Part shown: positions 7,709-15,107 of the stretch, one piece after another
How the letters are laid out: each line of letters opens with the position of its first letter
Numbering within the stretch: position 1 is the first letter of the stretch
Assembly: GCA_026224775.1 (NCBI GenBank)
Contig: JAMFRP010000011.1
Coordinates: 1-64,000, forward strand
DNA from: Bacteroidota bacterium
GTDB lineage: Bacteria > Bacteroidota > Bacteroidia > Sphingobacteriales > Sphingobacteriaceae
DNA length: 64,000 bases
Reading direction: 5' to 3'
Notes under the pieces: model-generated
The model's input: only the letters and a program-made list of their open reading frames with translations
What the model was told of the DNA's origin: nothing
Databases searched by the model: none
Position numbers and translations under genes: made by a program

Positions 7709-10273
7709 ATGAATACCCGAGTCCTCAAAAAAGGTTATATACTCAGTTTGTTTTTTATTTTGCTTTTCTGCCAATTGGCCGATTGTCAATCTTTCGGACT
7801 TGGCTTTGCGGGATATGAAGCACATCAGGATAAAAGGACAAGCCTTGACTTAAGCCCGGAGAGAACCTTGTCTTTCGGAAATAATTTTGAGCTGTCATTT
7901 GATTTAGCCTTCCGTCCAAATTTCAGAACGTATTATGGCTATATCATAAGAATCATTGAAAATGGCAATAGAAATATTGATATCATCTATAATGATGCGC
8001 CCTTAGATCAAAAACATTTCAGGTTAATTATTGGGGATGCTTATTCAAAAATTGAATTTGAAATTCCAAGAGAAAGACTTTTCGGCCAATGGAACCATAT
8101 TCGGCTGAAATTTGATTTCGATAAGCAGTTATTGTCCCTATACTCAGGCAATAAAGTATATGCCCAATCAATTAATCTGAAAAAAAATAATAGTTATAAA
8201 TTTTTGTTCGGTGCAAGCAGTTACCATTCGTCTCAAATTATTGATGTACCTGCAATGATTATCAGCAATGTACGAATTGCGGAAAATGGTGCAATTAAAT
8301 ATAAATGGGAATTGAATGAATTTAACGGAAACATTGCCCACGAGGATGTAAAGCAGGCAAGTGCAGCAGTTAAAAATCCTATCTGGATGAAAGAAAAACA
8401 TTATGATTGGAACCTAACTAAAGATTTAACCTTAAATGGTGCGGTTGCTACAGCATTTGATCAAAAAAATGAGGCTATTTATATGGTCTCTAAAGATTCA
8501 GTATTTTGTTATCGGTTATCAAAAGATAGCCTGATCTCCAATGCCTGTCTTGATCGGCAATTCATGATCCAGGGTATGCAGTCGATATTCATACCCTATA
8601 AAAACAGTTTACTTGATATAAATGTAGACCGGAAACAGATTGCCCGCTTTGATTTTAACCGAAAGATATGGGATAAGAAATTGGATGACTCCTTGCTTAT
8701 GACGGGTTTTTATCATTACAATAAATTTTTCTCTGTAGCAGATACTTCATTATATATGATAGGCGGTTACGGCTATCACACGTTTAAAAACACAGTACAG
8801 TGCTATCATTTTTCATCCAAGCGATGGGAAATAGTTAAGGCAGGCGGTAGTTTTCTCGCCCCACATTATCTTTCAGCTTTGGGTACAACAAAATCAGGCG
8901 CTTATATTTTAGGCGGGTATGGCAGCAGGAATGGAGAGCAAGATCTAAATCCACGCTATTTTTATAGTTTGATATTTTTCAATATTAAAGATAGATCTTT
9001 TAAAAAAGTATATGATCTTAAGCTCCCTCCGTCAGACTTTGTATTTGCCAACTCTATGATAATAGATGAATCGGATAGCACATATTTTGCATTAATGTTC
9101 GATAAAGACAAATATGAATCGAAGCTTCAATTAATACATGGATCATTAAAAAAACCTGAGTTTAAAAAGCTCGGAAATTCGATACCGTATGATTTTGAGG
9201 ATATACATTCATTCGCGGATTTATTTTATAGTAAAGCAGATAACCGTTTTATTGCCGTTACCTTAAGTCACGGAACTAATGATAAATCAAAAGTAAATAT
9301 CTATACACTATACAGTCCAGCCATCACACTAATCGTCCCGATGATAACAATCGGCAACAAACCATCAAGCAATAATGTTATTTACCTAATTGTAGGTTTT
9401 ATAGTTATTTCTATTGTCTTTTTATTTTATAAAAGGACTTCAATATTTTTCCGATATGCCGATGCTATCGTGGACAGTGATATTGCTGATGGGGTTGCAA
9501 TAGTCGGTGAAAAAAAAGGGCAAAAGAAAATCAGGAACGCTATTTTTTTATTTGGTGACTTACAGGTTTTTGATGCTGATGGAAATGAACTAACGAAATT
9601 ATTTACTCCGCTGATTAAAGAATTATTCTTAATAATTATTATTTACAGCATACGCTGGGGCCGGGGTATAAGCTCCGAAAAACTTGAGGAACTTCTCTGG
9701 TCTGACAAGAGTTCGGACAGTGCCCAGAGTAATCGTTCTGTTAATATTGGGCGGTTAAAAAATATACTCTCAAAAATTGAAAATTGTACAGTTTCAAAAG
9801 AAAGTGGACACTGGAGAATTGACATTGACGATAATCATTTGACGGTGGACTACAAAAATTATCTTAGGCTGGCCCAAAATAAAAAGAGTATTACCAAAAA
9901 GGAAATATTAGACTTTACCAGCATTATTCGCAGAGGGGCTTTTTTATCCGATGTTGAATATGAATGGCTGGATGTTTTTAAGTCTGAGATCATGAACGAA
10001 ATTGTAGATATCTACCTGGAATTTTCCGCTTCGGTTAATCTGGCCGATGATCCCAAGTTTATGATACAACTGGCCAACTATATTTTCAATTTCGATCCCG
10101 TTAATGAAGAAGCCATGATGATCAAATGCAAAGCGCTCGCTCACCTTGGGAAACATTCACTTGCTAAAATTGCTTTTGAAAAATTTTCTAAGGAATATGA
10201 AATAATTTATGGTGAACGATTTAAAAAGAAGTTTCAGCATATTATGGACCCCGACACTGGTGTTCAATCTTAA
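7709..10273 (+). CDS. Membrane-anchored SARP-type regulator with LamG and kelch-like sensor (paralogue 1)
   Basis: This 854-residue protein starts at the ATG at 7709, which begins a good signal peptide (1-27, ending LADCQ). Residues about 30-245 look like a LamG/concanavalin-type lectin domain. Residues 265-540 contain kelch-like blades (LYMIGGYGYHT, YILGGYGSRN). One transmembrane helix lies near 557-576 (VIYLIVGFIVISIVFLFYKR). The cytoplasmic part starts with a winged helix at about 612-700 (LFGDLQVFDADG, ISSEKLEELLWSDK, NIGRLKNIL), followed by a BTAD/TPR-type domain (DPVNEEAMMIKCKAL near 796). This order is that of SARP activators. It has a full-length paralogue at 18060-20657. I infer a one-component sensor that detects glycan outside and binds the 11-bp repeat operators. 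Proteolytic release or direct membrane-bound action are both possible. Confidence 0.82.
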   Translation: MNTRVLKKGYILSLFFILLFCQLADCQSFGLGFAGYEAHQDKRTSLDLSPERTLSFGNNFELSFDLAFRPNFRTYYGYIIRIIENGNRNIDIIYNDAPLDQKHFRLIIGDAYSKIEFEIPRERLFGQWNHIRLKFDFDKQLLSLYSGNKVYAQSINLKKNNSYKFLFGASSYHSSQIIDVPAMIISNVRIAENGAIKYKWELNEFNGNIAHEDVKQASAAVKNPIWMKEKHYDWNLTKDLTLNGAVATAFDQKNEAIYMVSKDSVFCYRLSKDSLISNACLDRQFMIQGMQSIFIPYKNSLLDINVDRKQIARFDFNRKIWDKKLDDSLLMTGFYHYNKFFSVADTSLYMIGGYGYHTFKNTVQCYHFSSKRWEIVKAGGSFLAPHYLSALGTTKSGAYILGGYGSRNGEQDLNPRYFYSLIFFNIKDRSFKKVYDLKLPPSDFVFANSMIIDESDSTYFALMFDKDKYESKLQLIHGSLKKPEFKKLGNSIPYDFEDIHSFADLFYSKADNRFIAVTLSHGTNDKSKVNIYTLYSPAITLIVPMITIGNKPSSNNVIYLIVGFIVISIVFLFYKRTSIFFRYADAIVDSDIADGVAIVGEKKGQKKIRNAIFLFGDLQVFDADGNELTKLFTPLIKELFLIIIIYSIRWGRGISSEKLEELLWSDKSSDSAQSNRSVNIGRLKNILSKIENCTVSKESGHWRIDIDDNHLTVDYKNYLRLAQNKKSITKKEILDFTSIIRRGAFLSDVEYEWLDVFKSEIMNEIVDIYLEFSASVNLADDPKFMIQLANYIFNFDPVNEEAMMIKCKALAHLGKHSLAKIAFEKFSKEYEIIYGERFKKKFQHIMDPDTGVQS

Positions 10274-10325
10274 TACCTTCCGTTTTGTCTCAAAATCAGT
10301 ATTTTAATTCTATATAATTTCATTT

Positions 10326-10371
10326 TTTTAGGATTTTTTTAGGAAATTTTTATCCTTCCTCGAGACATTAG
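10326..10371 (+). promoter_or_regulatory. Possible weak SARP-type operator (site F)
   Basis: TTTTAGG (10326-10332), TTTTAGG (10337-10343) and TTTTATC (10348-10354) are spaced 11 bp. A GACATTAG box follows after 9 nt (10364-10371). The core differs from TTAA and the box matches only four of six fixed positions. The next gene starts 257 bp further on, so this is the weakest member of the set. The remaining gap 10372-10628 is AT-rich and shows no gene. Confidence 0.3.
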
Positions 10372-10628
10372 CTTTCATATAAGTTAATTATAAACCAATA
10401 ACATACTCATTTTGATATTAAAAAGCATTCCACAGCTTAAAATAGTTGGAGGGAGTAATGCCATTTCAGATCGAATATAAACTGCTGCTTAAAATTATAC
10501 CAGTGTTTAAAGCGAAATACTTATTTGAAACAAGTAGGGTTCCCCCTTAAGAGGAATGGTTAATGCGAGTCTGATGTTTCGTAAAAAGGTGATATCAATT
10601 AAAATAAACCAATTAAAATCTAAATAAA

Positions 10629-12170
10629 ATGAGAAAAAATTATTTTCTAACACTGTCTGCGCTGACAATGATCTGTATCGGCGGTTGTTCAAAAAATACG
10701 GCAATTGATGCAAAGTCCCCAAAACTTCTAAATACCGTATCAAAAACCTCTTCTTTTCCCTCCTCACCCGGCGACGTGGTAGGTAAGGTAACTGTTGGAT
10801 ACCAGGGATGGTTTCTAGCAGCCGGAGATGGTTCAAGTTTCAACTCTTTCCAACATACTGACCTGGAGTGCTGGCCGGATGTCAGGCAATACCCCACCAC
10901 TTACGGTAATGTTCAATTTAACCAGGATGGTGTATTACAACCTGGGTTCACAGGAACATTGGGTAACGGCCAACCTGCAAAGATGTTTTCAGACTGGGAT
11001 CAAAGTACAGTCAACGTGCATTTTTTATGGATGCAGCAGAATGGTATTGATTGCGCCGCTTTACAACGATTCGGTTCCCACTTCTCAGACCCGCGTGTGG
11101 TCAGCCAAGAAAATGGTGTAGCCGATAGGGTGCAAAGCGCAGCCCAAACTTATGGCCGAAAATTTTATATCATGTACGATATCAGCGGCTGGACTAATTT
11201 TCAAACAGAGTTGGAGCCAGACTGGACAAATACCATGCAGGCTCATACTACTTCCTCTGCCTATGCCAAGCAGAACGGAAAACCTGTGGTGTGCATCTGG
11301 GGAATCGGTGTATCTGGCAGGCCAGGAGATGTAACGTCATGGACAGCTCTAATTAACTGGTTCAAATCACAGGGTTGTTATGTCATTGTTGGGGTAAAAA
11401 CCGGTTTTGCCACTGATACAACCAATCTTGCTGCTTACAGTGCTGCAAATATGCTAATGGATTGGAGAGTGGGAGTAAACGCGTCGGCCAACTTTCAGGC
11501 GGATGATGCCGCGGCTTTAACCTTTTGTAATGCGCATGATATTGACTACCAGACCGATATTTATCCAGGCACATCTTTTTATAACGGTAATGGAACTGCT
11601 AAAAATATAATTCCTAGAAATCATGGAGATTTTATGTGGACACAATTCGCTGCAGCTAAAAACGCGGGAGTTCAAAGTGCATATATTTCTATGTTTGATG
11701 AGATCAATGAAGCTACGGGTATAATGAACTGTGCTGAAGATGCTTCTTCGATACCAGTTGGTAAATATTTTCTGACACTTGATTATGATGGTACACATGT
11801 ATCTTCCGATTATTATTTACGCTTAACAAACGATGGGGGTAAAATGATGAAAGGAACAATACCATATACTGCTACGGATCCAACACCTTTTGTTCTTACT
11901 CCGCCTGCCAGTCTTACCCCGCACGTGTTATCAAGCTCATCAATACAAGTCAACTGGTCGGCGGTGACGGATGCACCTTGTTTCAATATTAAAAGGTCAA
12001 CAACTACTGGAGGCCCTTATACGACGATATCATCAGGTATTACAGCCAATACGTTTACAGATACCGGGCTGACAGCCAATACAACTTATTACTATGTAGT
12101 TACAAGTGGTCGAATTAATGCGTCGGAAAGCATAATAAGCAGAGAAGTAAATGGCAAAACCAATCCTTAA
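10629..12170 (+). CDS. GH71/99-like lipoprotein with C-terminal fibronectin type III domain
   Basis: This 513-residue protein has a lipoprotein signal (lipobox IGGC, Cys at about residue 20). The catalytic domain begins VTVGYQGWF, the hallmark start of the GH71/99-like family, and ends with MFDEINEAT. There Glu358 and Glu361 sit where GH99 endo-alpha-mannanases carry their catalytic acids. Residues about 430-513 form a fibronectin type III domain (IQVNWSAVTDAPCFNIKR, ANTTYYYVVTSG). Known GH71/99 members cleave alpha-linked mannan or glucan backbones, so an endo-acting cell-surface enzyme is likely. Two paralogues at 33597 and 49095 carry a beta-trefoil-like module instead. It precedes the esterase gene by 51 bp, so the two form an operon. 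Confidence 0.82.
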   Translation: MRKNYFLTLSALTMICIGGCSKNTAIDAKSPKLLNTVSKTSSFPSSPGDVVGKVTVGYQGWFLAAGDGSSFNSFQHTDLECWPDVRQYPTTYGNVQFNQDGVLQPGFTGTLGNGQPAKMFSDWDQSTVNVHFLWMQQNGIDCAALQRFGSHFSDPRVVSQENGVADRVQSAAQTYGRKFYIMYDISGWTNFQTELEPDWTNTMQAHTTSSAYAKQNGKPVVCIWGIGVSGRPGDVTSWTALINWFKSQGCYVIVGVKTGFATDTTNLAAYSAANMLMDWRVGVNASANFQADDAAALTFCNAHDIDYQTDIYPGTSFYNGNGTAKNIIPRNHGDFMWTQFAAAKNAGVQSAYISMFDEINEATGIMNCAEDASSIPVGKYFLTLDYDGTHVSSDYYLRLTNDGGKMMKGTIPYTATDPTPFVLTPPASLTPHVLSSSSIQVNWSAVTDAPCFNIKRSTTTGGPYTTISSGITANTFTDTGLTANTTYYYVVTSGRINASESIISREVNGKTNP

Positions 12171-12221
12171 CCAAAAACAATCAGAGGTGCAATTTTTAGA
12201 TTTAACATTATCACTGCAAAG

Positions 12222-13763
12222 ATGGAAAACAGAATTTCTTTAATCGTAATTATAAGTATTTTATTATCCGTTGGTTGTTCCAAGAAGGATGCTTCTGAAC
12301 AGCAAATAGTATTGGGGGGGCATGGTACACCCCGATCTTCATTCAATGCGGCATTATCCAATGGCAGCCTTAGCGACGGTAATATTAAATACTATGGACG
12401 TTGGGATTTCAGCAGCACAACTCAATATGTGAGCTATTGGGGCGGCGCTTATATTAAGGTAAACTTTTCGGGAACTACTGTGAAGGTAAAAGTTGGCAAT
12501 ACCAGTAACTTTTATGCAAAAATAGATAATGGAGCCTGGGTAACATACAGCGGTGCAAGCGGAACGATCAATCTTACGACAACGCCCCTGGCAAGCGGAA
12601 CTCATACATTAAGTGTTGCACAAGGCAAGGATTACGATTATGTATTCAACTTTCAGGGCCTGGTGCTGGATACGGGGGCGGTAACAAGTGCGCCTTCGGT
12701 CGGGACAGATCTTATCGAATATATTGGCGATTCCATTACCGCAGGTTATCTTGATCCTCAGGCCGATGTTTCCGATTATGCCTGGGTATGTGCCGAATCT
12801 TTAAGTGCCGAACATACACAGATCGCTTATCCCGGAATCGCCCTTGTAAACGGCTATGGTGTCAACGCCACCAAAATCGGAATGGATGTACAGTATTTTA
12901 AGGCACAATCGCTGGCTTATCCATCCTCCGCTAATTGGAATTTCACTCAATACACGCCCAAAATCATTGTGATTAATCTTGGGCAGAATGATGATACCGC
13001 TGGCGTGCCGGATAGCTTATTTCAAAACGACTACGAAAACTTTTTGATAAATATAAGAGCGAAGTTTCCAAGCGTACCAATTTTTGTAATGCGGACTTTT
13101 ATGGGCGTAAAAGCAGGCCCGGCACTGGCAGCAGTTAACGCCAGGATTGCAGCAGGCGATAACAATATTCATTATATAGATACCGGGGGGTGGTTGACAG
13201 CCAATAGTGCGGATTATGTAAATAATTCAGGCGTTCACCCAAGTGTCAGCGGCCATATTAAGGCGGCCAATTTCCTAACACCCTATCTGGCACCCTATTT
13301 ATCTTCCGGTACATCATTGTACCTGGATCATTGTGACGCAACTACGGGATGGGTTTCCGGTAATTCATTAACGCTTAATACCACTGACAAAAAAGAGGGA
13401 ACGGCTTCGCTGCAATCTGTCGGAAGTTCTACCCTTGAATTTCAGAAAGTATTTACGCCCGTGAATACTGGTACAACAGCAGCTAACGGTTCAATTGATT
13501 TCTGGTATTATGTTTCTGATATTACCAAGTTCGGCACTTCAAATCAAATTGAACTTGGAAGTGGTGGTACCAATGATGTCAATGAATATAACTGGAATAT
13601 GGGTACCCTGACAAACGGTTGGAATCACATTACTAAAACATTTAAAACCGCAGGTGTGACTGGTGGAAACCCCAATTTAAATGCAATAAACTGGTTTCGG
13701 GTTTATCATGCCAAAACGGGTAGCATAACTACCAAAATTGATGGAATTAGAATACTACATTAA
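12222..13763 (+). CDS. CE2-like SGNH carbohydrate esterase lipoprotein with extra C-terminal jelly-roll
   Basis: This 513-residue protein has a lipoprotein signal (SVGC). Residues about 55-150 form the N-terminal jelly-roll of CE2-type esterases (YYGRWDFS, VSYWGGAYIKVNF). The SGNH hydrolase domain has EYIGDSIT with Ser171 as nucleophile, INLGQND as the G-x-N block, and SGVHPSVSGH as the last block. The usual Asp of DxxH is Ser here, as tolerated in CE2 enzymes that use a Ser-His dyad. About 150 extra C-terminal residues (LDHCDATTGWVSG onward) resemble a carbohydrate-binding jelly-roll. It probably removes acetyl groups from the polysaccharide. A paralogue without the extra module is at 43480-44496, and a broken third copy is at 33231-33540. 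Confidence 0.84.
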   Translation: MENRISLIVIISILLSVGCSKKDASEQQIVLGGHGTPRSSFNAALSNGSLSDGNIKYYGRWDFSSTTQYVSYWGGAYIKVNFSGTTVKVKVGNTSNFYAKIDNGAWVTYSGASGTINLTTTPLASGTHTLSVAQGKDYDYVFNFQGLVLDTGAVTSAPSVGTDLIEYIGDSITAGYLDPQADVSDYAWVCAESLSAEHTQIAYPGIALVNGYGVNATKIGMDVQYFKAQSLAYPSSANWNFTQYTPKIIVINLGQNDDTAGVPDSLFQNDYENFLINIRAKFPSVPIFVMRTFMGVKAGPALAAVNARIAAGDNNIHYIDTGGWLTANSADYVNNSGVHPSVSGHIKAANFLTPYLAPYLSSGTSLYLDHCDATTGWVSGNSLTLNTTDKKEGTASLQSVGSSTLEFQKVFTPVNTGTTAANGSIDFWYYVSDITKFGTSNQIELGSGGTNDVNEYNWNMGTLTNGWNHITKTFKTAGVTGGNPNLNAINWFRVYHAKTGSITTKIDGIRILH

Positions 13764-13778
13764 TTTTTTTATAAATAT

Positions 13779-13839
13779 GATCACGAAGGCATTGGCGATA
13801 ATAAAATGCCATAAAATCGTGTAGATGCTCTTCGTGATC
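13779..13839 (+). terminator. Terminator hairpin after the esterase gene
   Basis: Perfect 10-base arms (13779-13788 and 13830-13839) enclose a smaller GGCAT/ATGCC hairpin and are followed by a T-rich stretch. It lies 15 bp after the esterase stop codon. Confidence 0.6.
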
Positions 13840-13865
13840 TTATTTAATTTTAATAACTCGTTGAA

Positions 13866-14565
13866 GACAATAACGGAAACAGGGTCCTGATAGGTAAGCT
13901 AAATTTGTACTGAACGGTAAAACTTACACACTCTATTTAAATAATGGCTTTAACACGCTTCACGGCGGCAAGAAGAGGGTTTTCAGGATGTGATGTGGGA
14001 TGCAATGCAGCTGGATAGCTGATCAATTGAGTTAAGTTATTTATCTGAAGATATGGAAGAAGGCTTCCCCGGCAATTTGAAAATAAAGGTAACTTATACT
14101 TTAACCGATAATAATTCGCTGAAGATAAGTTATCAGGCAACTACAGATAAAACTACGATTGTTAATTTAACCAATCATGCATTCTTTAACCTGAATGGTG
14201 AAAACAGCGGTACAATCTTAGATCACAGGGTGCAAATAAAAGCAGACCGCTATACGCCGATCGATTCAACTTTTATCCCAATTGGATCGCTTGAAGATGT
14301 GGCAGGAACACCCTTTGATTTTCGTAAAGGGTACTGAATTGGTTTGCGGATAAATGACCATATTGAGCAATTGCGCAATGGCAAAGGATATGACCATAAT
14401 TTTGTGCTAAATCCGCGCAGCGCCAGAACATCTGGAGCCAGTGTGATTGGCGATAAAAGCGGTATTGTGATAGAAGTTTTTACAGATCAGCCGGGTTTGC
14501 AGTTTTACAGCGGGAATTTTATGCAGGGAAAAATACGATGTCGATTTCTGTCAAGTCAGCCACTT
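13866..14565 (+). pseudogene. galM: Aldose 1-epimerase (galM) pseudogene
   Basis: Fragments of aldose 1-epimerase follow each other in broken frames: VLNGKTYTLYLNNG and NTLHGGKK near 13905-13975, then FQDVMWDAMQLDS, an in-frame TGA, and IELSYLSEDMEEGFPGNLK. The open stretch 14053-14337 contains NLTNHAFFNLNG, where the His is catalytic in GalM, and ends at a stop after FDFRKGY. Homology continues at 14344-14530 with EQLRNGKGYDHNFVLN and QPGLQFYSGNF. The first third and the last 60 or so residues are lost. The right end abuts a deoR fragment on the opposite strand near 14530, which suggests a deletion junction. Confidence 0.78.
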
Positions 14566-15003
14566 TAAAATATTCCACAATACCAAGTTTTTGGCGATCG
14601 CTCAATACGGCAGTTTTCCTGGCAGACCGGCGCATGGCCTGTTTTACCTCGCCATCTTTGCGAAGTGTCGCCGTAAGCCGATGCGGCTGTCCACTCCGCA
14701 GATGCCCATCAGGTAAAATCAGCTACGTATTGTGCTGCATTATCACAGGTTTGCGGGCTGGCGTTGACCTCCAGCTTTTAAACCGATAATATTCTTCCCT
14801 TCATTAAACTGCTGTACGCGGTAATGAAATGCAAAAGGCAACTTTAAGTGGACAGCCGCGCCGCCCCTGATTTTAGAAAGCAGCCCCAGCTTACCCAGCT
14901 GCTCGATATCCCTGCGAATGGTATCCGATGACACATTAAGCTTGACTGCAAGATCATCAAAACCAACTTTACCATCGGTTTCCAGGATCCTACCAAATCA
15001 AAT
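14527..15003 (-). pseudogene. DeoR-family regulator pseudogene
   Basis: On the minus strand RILETDGKVGFDDLAVKLN and SSDTIRRDIEQLGKLGLL give the DeoR helix-turn-helix, followed by KIRGGAAVH. Homology then jumps to the C-terminal sensor domain: LMGICGVDSRIGL, then after a frameshift TLRKDGEVKQAMRRSARKTA and KLGIVEYFKVADL, with a stop near 14527. The start codon region, most of the phosphosugar-binding domain and the reading frame are lost. DeoR proteins usually control sugar catabolism, which fits the galM remnant next to it. Confidence 0.75.
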
Positions 15004-15032
15004 TTTATGATATTTTTTCTTTTTTACCTTCC

Positions 15033-15078
15033 TGTTAAACATCTGTTAAGGTTTGCTTAAGGTTCATATATACCTTTA
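15033..15078 (+). promoter_or_regulatory. Triple 11-bp direct repeat plus -7 box (SARP-type operator, site B)
   Basis: TGTTAAA (15033-15039), TGTTAAG (15044-15050) and GCTTAAG (15055-15061) are spaced exactly 11 bp. After 9 nt comes TACCTTTA (15071-15078), one base from the TAnnTTTG consensus. Transcription would start about 23 nt before the ATG at 15108. A stretch of 22 bases starting at 15044 matches the susC promoter at 21 positions. Confidence 0.75.
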
Positions 15079-15107
15079 AACATCAATTTACTTATCTTAC
15101 CTAATTT

